The position numbers and the translations under genes were made by a program. The notes under the pieces are model-generated. The model worked only from the letters and a program-made list of their open reading frames with translations. It searched no databases and was not told the origin of the DNA. Source: Candidatus Obscuribacter sp. (GTDB taxonomy: Bacteria; Cyanobacteriota; Vampirovibrionia; Obscuribacterales; Obscuribacteraceae). Taken from it: 64,000 nucleotides of DNA. The stretch lies in the NCBI GenBank assembly GCA_016712465.1, contig JADJQZ010000001.1:2790001-2854000 (forward strand), written 5' to 3'. Positions 9,270-16,690 of this stretch are shown here, one piece after another (position 1 is the first letter of the stretch; each line of letters opens with the position of its first letter).

Positions 9270-9860
9270 ATGACTCACGAAGACTTTTCGCTCGTCGATA
9301 GCAATCACCCCAGCGCCGCGCCATTCACCGAAGCGCTTAGCCGGCAGGATATGCAGGCATTTTTAGTAAGGGAAAGGTCGACACCCACTAGTCCAGTAGA
9401 AAAAGGTGTCATCGACTTTACTAAAGCTCCCGATCTGTTTGGCCAACAGCCGGAGACAAGGCAAGATAGAAACAATAGAGTAGGTTCCGGCGAAGATCTC
9501 TATCGCGTTTACAGCAGGGATCGTCAGTCATGGACTGAGGCGCCGGCATCTAGTTTCGAGAGAGCCGCGCAGCTAGGTGAGACGAGAGAACTGGGCGATC
9601 TGCTTCAAGACTTTAGTCCATCTGAGCGAATGGCTTTTCTGCAGAGACTTACGGAAATCAACCGCAATCGAATTAGCGCCAATAATCCTAACGATCCCTC
9701 TTGGATGATGGATTTCACCTATTCCGAGGATATGCAAAATATCGGACTGACTGTTCGAGAACTGCCGAGGCGTCCAATGTTCATGTTTGGCTCTAAGCCT
9801 CCCGCTCCCCGAGAGTTTAGATACAACGTCCTTGAGAACGGAAGAAATGTCGGACAGTAG
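9270..9860 (+). CDS. Hypothetical protein sharing the module of the gene at 3813
   Basis: A 196-residue soluble, charged protein starting at ATG 9270 with GGAG 7 bases ahead. The N-terminal half is low in structure and rich in D, R and S. Residues about 95-165 contain one copy of the module seen twice in the gene at 3813: a helix (RAAQLGETRELGDLLQDF), 'SERMAFLQRLTEINRN', then a beta-like part with 'PSWMMDFTYSEDMQNIGLTV'. No membrane segment or catalytic motif is visible. It is probably a lineage-specific family of unknown role. Confidence 0.65.
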   Translation: MTHEDFSLVDSNHPSAAPFTEALSRQDMQAFLVRERSTPTSPVEKGVIDFTKAPDLFGQQPETRQDRNNRVGSGEDLYRVYSRDRQSWTEAPASSFERAAQLGETRELGDLLQDFSPSERMAFLQRLTEINRNRISANNPNDPSWMMDFTYSEDMQNIGLTVRELPRRPMFMFGSKPPAPREFRYNVLENGRNVGQ

Positions 9861-10082
9861 CCGGGAAATACATTCCGTGACTGACCAGGGTCCATAGCCG
9901 TCAAGTTCAATAGGCTCTTTCACTGGAATCTTCAAGTTCTAATGCCGATGCGCATTCAAGCTGGAATAGGGGCTAAAAGAGGATGACCCCAGCCGGTTTG
10001 GTAGGCTGCAAAATTTGCTCAGGCATGCCAGAATTCTAGTACCGCCTACCGTCGAATACGTCCTTCTGATAACGCAGCAAAA

Positions 10083-10859
10083 ATGAATTTTCCTCCGCAA
10101 CTACAGGCAGCCATAGACAGGCATCCCTACTCATTACTCTTCGCGACTGTGAGCGGCGCTCATCTTTATGGCTTTCCTTCGCCGGACTCTGATTGGGACC
10201 TCAGGGGCGTGCACATCTTGCCAGTTGAGAAGGTGATCGGACTGGAGCAGTTAGAGGAGACAATCGAGGTCGCAGAGATGAGGCAGGAAATTGAGCTTGA
10301 CCTTGTTACCCACGACATAAAGAAGTTCTTTCTCCTGATGCTTAAGAGAAATGGCTATGTTCTCGAGCAGTTGTTTTCACCACTGATTGTTCAGGGCAGT
10401 CCGGAACACGACGAACTTAAGTTCATAGCCAGAGACTGCATCACAAGACATCACAGCCACCACTACCTCGGCTTCGCCGATACACAGTGGAAACTGTTTC
10501 TAAAGGAAGAACCGCCGCGGGTAAAGCCCCTGCTCTACCTGTTCCGCGTGCTTCTCACTGGAATCCACTTGATGCGGACCGGTACGATAGAGGCTAACCT
10601 TGTAACGCTGAACCTCGAATTCAAGCTGCCCTACATTCCCGAGTTAGTAGAACGTAAGTTAAACGGAGGCGAACGTCAACGCCTTAATGCCGCAGACATA
10701 TCATTCTATCAATCCGAATATGAGCGACTTCGCACTGAACTGGTGAATGAATCAAGCCTGAGCAAGCTTCCGGAGGAACCGATCGCTCGTCCGGCATTAA
10801 ATGATTTGCTGAAGAGGCTGCGAATAGGGTCGAACCATCATGGTGGCAGGTCTCAGTGA
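10083..10859 (+). CDS. RlaP-family nucleotidyltransferase (PF10127-like)
   Basis: A 258-residue predicted nucleotidyltransferase. The Pol-beta-like active site is SGAHLYGFPSPDSDWDLRG (residues about 24-42): the G[SA].LYG turn followed by D-x-D in 'SDWDLRG', with a third acidic residue probably in IELDLVTHDIKKF (about 70). The conserved HHSHHYLGFADTQW and the helical tail match the family often called RlaP or 'predicted nucleotidyltransferase'. The substrate is not known. It is a single gene, not obviously in an operon. Downstream, a weak hairpin lies near 10900 without a T run. Confidence 0.8.
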   Translation: MNFPPQLQAAIDRHPYSLLFATVSGAHLYGFPSPDSDWDLRGVHILPVEKVIGLEQLEETIEVAEMRQEIELDLVTHDIKKFFLLMLKRNGYVLEQLFSPLIVQGSPEHDELKFIARDCITRHHSHHYLGFADTQWKLFLKEEPPRVKPLLYLFRVLLTGIHLMRTGTIEANLVTLNLEFKLPYIPELVERKLNGGERQRLNAADISFYQSEYERLRTELVNESSLSKLPEEPIARPALNDLLKRLRIGSNHHGGRSQ

Positions 10860-11017
10860 GACCGTCGGCGTGCATCATTTGTCCTGCTGCTTCGTAACGC
10901 AGGACTCCGGTTTGACTGCCCGGAGTGCGGTTAGGTTCTTGAAGAAGACGTGTTCAAAAAAAACAAGAATGCCCTATTGAATGTTGGTGGCCGGTGATAA
11001 GCATTTTGAATGTCAGT

Positions 11018-11279
11018 TGCTCAATTCGCTGGAGTCGACCCCTGAAGTGATAAGGACGGTCCTAGTTTGTTGATCAAATTTCACCGATCCCCTCACGCTG
11101 AAGTAGTCTTGTAGAGGCTTTTGCAGTAGAGGAATTGTTTTCGCCCCGGTGGGAGCCATCATCTTGATTGAGGCGAATGCATTGTCTTTCTGGGGGAATA
11201 GTTGGAAGTTCCGATATTATCCTTTATGAGCTTCGGCAAAGGTGAATTTTCCGAGGTGCTGCCTTTGGATATGGTTCCA
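11018..11279 (-). pseudogene. Decayed 3' fragment of a HEAT-repeat gene
   Basis: This gene-free stretch is similar (by eye about four bases in five) to 14570-14770, the 3' end of the HEAT-repeat gene at 14491, in the same orientation. On the minus strand it reads KLIKDNIG in one frame and then, after an indel, KDNAFASIKMMAPTGAKTIP and LLQKPLQDYFSVRGS in another, against KLIKDNIG, KDNAFAAIKKMDPTGAKTIP and LLQKPLQDAFSVRGS in the intact gene. The fragment ends at its own stop near 11018. There is no start codon and only the C-terminal part remains. The rest of the 10860-11398 interval shows nothing recognisable. Confidence 0.75.
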
Positions 11280-11398
11280 TAATGCTACGCGATTCACCCT
11301 TAGTGGATTGGTGCGCTTGCCTTTCAGGTTTTTTAGCGACAATTGTGTAATCATTTTCTCGTTCGTATTGGTGTCTTCAGTAGGTTCAGGAGTCTGTT

Positions 11399-12493
11399 GT
11401 GAAAATTAGCATTGGTGGTGGTTGGGGCGGTTTCGTAAGAAATGGCGCGGTCGGTGTTTTGCTTGCCTTTAGTGTCTCGCTGTCCTTTGGTTCAAGTGTT
11501 CTGCCTGTTTATTCGAAGGATTTTCACGCTCCATTTAGTGCAGATGGATTTTTTCAAGAATTTTGGTCTTCTAGCGCGGCTGCTAGCGGCTCGGAACTTG
11601 CGAATCTGCTGGAACGGCAACTCGCCGCCAGGCAGTCTACTGTCGACTATTCGTTGCGTAGCTCAATTTATGCCAGGTTCTTGGCCGGAGCCGCCGGTAG
11701 ACTTTCTCGTTCGGACTGGTCCGAGCTTTACTTGAAATTCCGCGGTGCTGGCTCTACTCCGTTTCATTTGTCACGCAATTTAGAATGGCATTTCGCTGAT
11801 CAATTTTACAGATTGCTATGCAGCGAAGAGAAGTCAAGTAAAGAGAGAATCTTGCGGGCTCTTGAATACAGTACGGACTGCAACATATATCCGGTGACCA
11901 TTCAAGACCTTTCAAGAGACGGCCGCTATTCAATAGAAATTTTGCGGACTCTCCATAATGAGCATCAGTACCTGTGCCAAGTTAAGGACCGACAGTCTGG
12001 GCGTATCGCCAGCTGCGCAGTATGTGCAGTGCCCTACAATGGTGCGCTTCCAGTTGGCATTGGCTCAATAGGTCGTGTCCCAGCAGATACGCTGAAGTCT
12101 TATTCATTCAGCCAGTTTACTTACGATGATTCGACAAACAACTTAATTGGCTACGAACGCCCTGCGAATTCTGTCTCGGTCCATATTCCATCGAGGACGG
12201 TATTCAAAGATCAGGAAGGAAGCTCCTTACCTTTGTTGGTTGTAAGGAGCGCAAATGTTGTGCTGCCCTTCGGAGCCACTGCTAATTCAGTAGCGCTGGT
12301 TCCGAACGAAATCGAGCCACTGCGAGATTCTGATGGTCTTCGAATTACCGAAGTGGTTGTGACGAACGAAAGCCCCGGCGATTTGTTGTACCAGGTAACC
12401 GAAGGCGGGAAGCCTGATAGGGTGTTGTCCTCAAGGACAGTTTCGCCGGGTGAGTCTGCGCAGATAGCAGGAGACTTCCCCCCCTTCGATTGA
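11399..12493 (+). CDS. Secreted protein, N-terminal part of a frameshifted gene
   Basis: A 364-residue exported protein starting at GTG 11399 with AGGAG 6 bases ahead. A signal peptide lies at about residues 16-39 (AVGVLLAFSVSLSFGSSVLP). The mature part has no family I recognise: a helical region (residues 50-150), then beta-rich segments with CQVKDRQSGRIASCAVCAVP. The frame ends at TGA 12491 just after a run of seven C. One C fewer joins it without interruption to the frame of the repeat protein at 12717, giving one protein of about 1000 residues. It is therefore either a mutated or phase-variable gene, a programmed frameshift, or a sequencing error. Confidence 0.75.
   Translation: MKISIGGGWGGFVRNGAVGVLLAFSVSLSFGSSVLPVYSKDFHAPFSADGFFQEFWSSSAAASGSELANLLERQLAARQSTVDYSLRSSIYARFLAGAAGRLSRSDWSELYLKFRGAGSTPFHLSRNLEWHFADQFYRLLCSEEKSSKERILRALEYSTDCNIYPVTIQDLSRDGRYSIEILRTLHNEHQYLCQVKDRQSGRIASCAVCAVPYNGALPVGIGSIGRVPADTLKSYSFSQFTYDDSTNNLIGYERPANSVSVHIPSRTVFKDQEGSSLPLLVVRSANVVLPFGATANSVALVPNEIEPLRDSDGLRITEVVVTNESPGDLLYQVTEGGKPDRVLSSRTVSPGESAQIAGDFPPFD
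12478..12484 (+). other. C7 homopolymer at a frameshift junction
   Basis: Seven consecutive C between GACTT and TTCGATTGA. As written, the upstream frame stops 7 bases later. Removing one C (or a net +1 shift) continues into PPSIDIFASSDGSRVPGNAV and on to the repeat protein, with no stop until 14399. Confidence 0.8.
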
Positions 12494-12716
12494 TATTTTT
12501 GCTTCGTCTGATGGCAGTCGAGTCCCTGGAAATGCGGTCTCCATAAGAGCGAAAACGTCTGGTTATTCAAACTTTGCTTTCAAGACTCTTGGTCTGAAGA
12601 GAGTTAGAGCCGCTGCCCGGGCAATCTTTCCCTCTAGTCCATCGCCTACTGGAACTCACAACCCTCCAACACCAGGGCATATTGTCGCTCCGGCTGGTAC
12701 AGTTGTCTCGCCGTCT

Positions 12717-14399
12717 GTGCCTTTTATCGTACCGCGTCATTCTGAAGGCAATACGGTGCCGGTACAAAAGATAGATAGTAAGTCAGAGTCGCAGAAGGGT
12801 GAGGCAGCGCAGCCGGTAGAGAAGAAAGAAGAAGGCAAGTCGGAAGCAAAGCCTGAAGAAAAGACCGAGACGAAGGGAGAGGTTGCTCAGCCGGTAGAAA
12901 AGAAAGAAGAAGGCAAGTCTGGGGCTAAGCCGGAATCTAAGTCTGAATCTAAGTCAGAAGAGAAGTCAGAGACAAAGTCTGAGTCACCCAAGGGTGAGGC
13001 AGCTCAGCCGGTAGAGAAGAAAGAAGAAGGTAAATCTGAAGCCAAGCCTGAAGAAACGACCGAGACGAAGTCTGAGTCGCAGAAGGGTGAGGCAGTTCAG
13101 CCTGTAGAGAAGAAAGAGGAAGGCAAGTCTGGGGCTAAGCCGGAATCTAAGTCTGAATCTAAGTCAGAAGAGAAGTCAGAGACAAAGTCTGGGTCGCAGA
13201 AGGGTGAGGTTGCTCAGCCGGTAGAAAAGAAAGAAGAAGGCAAGTCGGAAGCCAAGCCTGAAGAGAAGGCTGAGACAAAGTCAGAGTCGCCGAAGGGTGA
13301 GGCCGCTCAGCCGGTAGAGAAGAAGGAAGAAGACAAGTCTGAAGCCAAGCCGGAATCGAAGCCTGAGACAAAGTCTGAGTCAAGCAAGGGCGAGGAGCCT
13401 GAGACTGAGACATCAAAGAGCGATGAGCATAAGTCAGAGTCGCCGAAGGGAGAGGCTGCTCAGCCAGTAGAGAAGAAAGAGGAAGGCAAGTCTGAAGCCA
13501 AGCCGGAATCGAAGCCTGAGACAAAGTCTGAGTCAAGCAAGGGCGAGGAGCCTGAGACTGAGACATCAAAGAGCGATGAGCATAAGTCAGAGTCGCCGAA
13601 GAGCGAGACCGCTCAGCCAGTAGAGAAGAAAGAGGAAGGCAAGTCTGAAGCTAAGTCGGAATCCAAATCGGAGTCCAAGCTTGAAGAGAAGGCTGAGACA
13701 AAGTCAGAGTCGCCGAAGGGAGAGGCTGCTCAGCCAGTAGAGAAGAAAGAAGAAGACAAGTCTGAAGCCAAGCCGGAATCCAAGTCGGAATCTAAGCCAG
13801 AAGAGAAGTCGGAGACGAAGTCTGAGTCGCCGAAGGGAGAGGTTGCTCAGCCGGTAGAAAAGAAAGAAGAAGGCAAGTCTGGGGCTAAGCCGGAATCTAA
13901 GTCTGAATCTAAGTCAGAAGAGAAGTCAGAGACAAAGTCTGAGTCACCCAAGGGTGAGGCAGCTCAGCCGGTAGAGAAGAAAGAAGAAGGCAAGTCAGGG
14001 GCTAAGCCGGAATCCAAATCGGACTCTAAGCCAGGAGAGAAGGCTGAGACAAAGTCAGAGTCGCAGAAGGGAGAGGCTGCTCAGCCAGTAGAGAAGAAAG
14101 AAGAAGGCAAGTCTGAAGGCAAGCGGGAGTCTAAGTCGGAATCTAAGTCAGAAGAGAAGTCTGAGACAAAGACTGAAGAGAAGGCAGAGACAAAGACCGA
14201 GACACCAAAGAGCGAGGAGTCTAAGACTGAGTCGAAGAAAGGCGAATCACGCAAAGAAGATTCCGGCAAAGGTGAGTCGCGCAAGGAAGAATCCGGTAGA
14301 GGCGAATCACGCAAAGAAGATTCCGATCAAGGCGAGTCCCGCAATGACGACAAGAAATCTGGTGGTGAGAATTCAAAAAGAAATGAGTCGAAGAGGTAG
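12717..14399 (+). CDS. Lys/Glu/Ser-rich repeat protein, C-terminal part of the frameshifted gene
   Basis: 560 residues counted from an in-frame GTG, but the same frame is open back through 12480 with protein-like sequence (IRAKTSGYSNFAFKTLGLKR, HNPPTPGHIVAPAGTVVSPS). It is therefore best read as the tail of the gene at 11399. It holds 12 copies of a unit built on AAQPVEKKEEGKSEAKPE followed by SKSESKSEEKSETKSESPKG, then a tail of GESRKEDSG-like units. The composition is almost only K, E, S, P, T, G, A and Q, with no hydrophobic core, so it is probably an extended, disordered stalk or cell-surface linker. No GTG-associated ribosome site is visible at 12717, which argues against independent translation. 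Confidence 0.75.
   Translation: MPFIVPRHSEGNTVPVQKIDSKSESQKGEAAQPVEKKEEGKSEAKPEEKTETKGEVAQPVEKKEEGKSGAKPESKSESKSEEKSETKSESPKGEAAQPVEKKEEGKSEAKPEETTETKSESQKGEAVQPVEKKEEGKSGAKPESKSESKSEEKSETKSGSQKGEVAQPVEKKEEGKSEAKPEEKAETKSESPKGEAAQPVEKKEEDKSEAKPESKPETKSESSKGEEPETETSKSDEHKSESPKGEAAQPVEKKEEGKSEAKPESKPETKSESSKGEEPETETSKSDEHKSESPKSETAQPVEKKEEGKSEAKSESKSESKLEEKAETKSESPKGEAAQPVEKKEEDKSEAKPESKSESKPEEKSETKSESPKGEVAQPVEKKEEGKSGAKPESKSESKSEEKSETKSESPKGEAAQPVEKKEEGKSGAKPESKSDSKPGEKAETKSESQKGEAAQPVEKKEEGKSEGKRESKSESKSEEKSETKTEEKAETKTETPKSEESKTESKKGESRKEDSGKGESRKEESGRGESRKEDSDQGESRNDDKKSGGENSKRNESKR
12790..14200 (+). repeat. Tandem coding repeats (12 copies)
   Basis: Near-identical DNA units, with lengths varying through internal duplication and deletion of GAATCTAAG-like codon pairs. 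Each carries the core CAGCCGGTAGAGAAGAAAGA. Two adjacent units around 13360-13610 also share an extra block encoding EEPETETSKSDEHK, which shows recent unequal duplication. Unit number is expected to vary between strains. Confidence 0.85.
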
Positions 14400-14490
14400 T
14401 CTTTTACTCTCTAACATCTCGCTGCACGATTAAATCAACCAAGCTGGGAGCCGCTGTGTCAGTAAGCACATGCTCATCATTCTGGTCCGT

Positions 14491-16662
14491 CTATTGCAAT
14501 TTCCATTTCTTTCTAGTTTCTTTTGCAATGGATAGGCACTGGGGGCTGCCGATGAATTCCAGTAGCTCCACCGACCCCCTTACGCTGAAGGCGTCTTGTA
14601 GAGGCTTTTGCAGCAGGGGAATTGTCTTTGCTCCGGTGGGATCCATCTTCTTGATTGCAGCGAAAGCATTATCCTTCTGGGGCTGAGAGTAGGAACTGCC
14701 GATGTTGTCCTTTATGAGCTTCGGCAAGAGTGAATCGTCCGAAGTGCCGCCTCTGGCAATGGCTTCCAGAGAGAGTTGTTTGACATTGTAATAGCTACTG
14801 CTCAGACCCTTGGTCAGCAATCCTGAGATTTCAGGATTACTTGCCAGAGAGGGATGTTTGATGACCTGCTTGAGAGCGGCTTCCTGAAAGTCTGAGCTCG
14901 ACTCCTTTAACATGCTCCTGGTATCTTCCAACGTCTTATTGCTGTCAGGCTGAATTACAAGCAGTGCCTCATAAGCCTTCAGCTTCAGGTGTCGGTCACC
15001 GCCGGCAGTGCTGACTACGATCTTTCGAAGCTCGGGCTCGGCCGCTCTTGCCGTCGGACCTAATTGAGTAAGCATGGTGATGATATCTTCCCTTTCGTTG
15101 CCGTATGCTTTCAGGCATTCAAGAACAGTGGGAAGGGCTGGAAGCGCCGCGCCCTGCATGCGAGCCAGAGCGATATAGATACTTTTATGGGCAAGGCTCT
15201 GAGATTGATCCTTGAGCAGCTTACAGAAAAGTGGTACGGCAGGGCCTGCGTCTTTGCCGATTCTACCCAGTGCAATTATCGCTTCCCTGTGTACTTCGCC
15301 GGTCATATCAAAGCCTTCACGTCCACTTACGACAATCGGGTGTTCTTTGGTGGCAGCTTCAATGAGCGGCTGTACGGCGGCTTTGGCGGATGGACCAATA
15401 GAGCCCAGGGAAACGGCGGCAAGAATTCTGTCGCCGGTCTCCCCATCTTTCAGTATTTTGATCAGGGCTTCCGTGAGCCCTTTACCGCCGGTCTCGGCTC
15501 GGGGAATGGCCCACAGTGCAGCAGTGGTTTCGCCAGGCTTGTTCGAAGTAAGCAACTGCTTCAGTTTGGCCAGAGCCTGTGCATTTTCCGGCGAGAGCTT
15601 CAGTATTGTGGCAGCAGCTTCTGCAGCCTCCCGGGCGTTCGGATTGCTTAACCTGTTCACGAGCACCTTCACCGACGACGCTGTCGCCGTCTTGTCCGTG
15701 CCATATGTGCGCAGAATCCGCTGGACCAGAGATTTTACGGAAGAGTTATTGTGCGAAGCAAGCTCCAGTATGTCGGGGGCTGCCGAGGGTCCGATTGCTT
15801 CAAGAGCATTGGCCGCGTTGGCCATGGTTTCCGAATTGCCTTCGGTGAGAACTTTGCACAGGGATGGAATAGCGATTTTATCTGGCGCCGGCTTCATTCT
15901 TGCCAGGGCAAATACGGCATTTTTCTTGCCAAGAGTGCTAGGTTTGCCCTTCAAAAAATCGACTATTGCCTTTGTACTTGGAGCTAGTCCCAGCTTTTGG
16001 AAAACATAATTGGCATGAACGGTGACCGCTCCTTTTGGGTCTTTATCAAAGCCTGAGCAGATGACAGGCAGACAGGAGGGTCCTATTGCTTCCATTGCCG
16101 CGATGGCGCCTGTGTTGTGCCCGTTGTCCAGGAAAGGCACCAGTGCCGGTGCGGCTGCCGCTGCCCGTGGTCCAAGTTCTTGCACGCATTTTGTCAAGTT
16201 GTAAATGCGCTTGCTTACCCCCGGTGTCTCTGCCTTGATGGCAAGGATGAGCGGTGGCACTGATGGTGCTCCGATTCTGGCCAGGGCCGGCGGTGCCTCC
16301 CAGGCAACGTTGGACATTTCCGCATCCATGGCTTTGATGATACTCGGCACAGTGGGCGCTGCCGCTTCACCTAGAAAGCCTAGCAAATAAATGGCATTTG
16401 CCTGTTCCTCCCACTTCTTTGAATTGAGGAAGGGCTGAATGACCTGTACAAGTTGTACTTTTTCTTCTCTGGGAAGGTGTTCTATTTTCTCAGCAAAGGG
16501 CTTCATATCCTTCGGGTTGCCGCCGTTGTTTTTCACCCAGAGCACGGCATCTTCTTTTATAGGACGTTTGGCATCGGTACAATAGCCCGAGGGCGAAGCC
16601 AGTTGCAGTGAAAGCGCCAGAACAAGGGGCGCAATGAGCAGTGAAGGTCTAAATGGTTTCAT
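14491..16662 (-). CDS. Exported HEAT-repeat protein
   Basis: A 723-residue protein with a signal peptide (LLIAPLVLALSLQLASPSGYC) and an almost continuous run of HEAT/PBS-type helical repeats. The recurring pattern is 'A...L..IG..A...VP.L...L', for example ALARIGAPSVPPLILAIKAE, ALEAIGPSAAPDILELA and VSLGSIGPSAKAAVQPLIEA. Such solenoids bind other proteins; no enzyme domain is seen. The start ATG is at 16660-16662. A degenerate copy of its last 70 or so codons lies at 11018-11279. The gene downstream of the same strand, at 12717, is on the opposite strand. The upstream neighbour at 16691 is co-directional with a 28-base gap and may share a transcript. Confidence 0.85.
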   Translation of the reverse strand: MKPFRPSLLIAPLVLALSLQLASPSGYCTDAKRPIKEDAVLWVKNNGGNPKDMKPFAEKIEHLPREEKVQLVQVIQPFLNSKKWEEQANAIYLLGFLGEAAAPTVPSIIKAMDAEMSNVAWEAPPALARIGAPSVPPLILAIKAETPGVSKRIYNLTKCVQELGPRAAAAAPALVPFLDNGHNTGAIAAMEAIGPSCLPVICSGFDKDPKGAVTVHANYVFQKLGLAPSTKAIVDFLKGKPSTLGKKNAVFALARMKPAPDKIAIPSLCKVLTEGNSETMANAANALEAIGPSAAPDILELASHNNSSVKSLVQRILRTYGTDKTATASSVKVLVNRLSNPNAREAAEAAATILKLSPENAQALAKLKQLLTSNKPGETTAALWAIPRAETGGKGLTEALIKILKDGETGDRILAAVSLGSIGPSAKAAVQPLIEAATKEHPIVVSGREGFDMTGEVHREAIIALGRIGKDAGPAVPLFCKLLKDQSQSLAHKSIYIALARMQGAALPALPTVLECLKAYGNEREDIITMLTQLGPTARAAEPELRKIVVSTAGGDRHLKLKAYEALLVIQPDSNKTLEDTRSMLKESSSDFQEAALKQVIKHPSLASNPEISGLLTKGLSSSYYNVKQLSLEAIARGGTSDDSLLPKLIKDNIGSSYSQPQKDNAFAAIKKMDPTGAKTIPLLQKPLQDAFSVRGSVELLEFIGSPQCLSIAKETRKKWKLQ

Positions 16663-16690
16663 TTAAAGCTCCGATTTCGGCTAAAGCTGC

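Noticed and set aside
10860..10935. Terminator after the nucleotidyltransferase gene
   Set aside because: Short inverted repeats (ACTCCGG/CCGGAGT) exist, but there is no T run.
15212..16009. Plus-strand open frame opposite the HEAT-repeat gene
   Set aside because: Ser/Ala/Ile-rich shadow of the HEAT repeats, no family or ribosome site.
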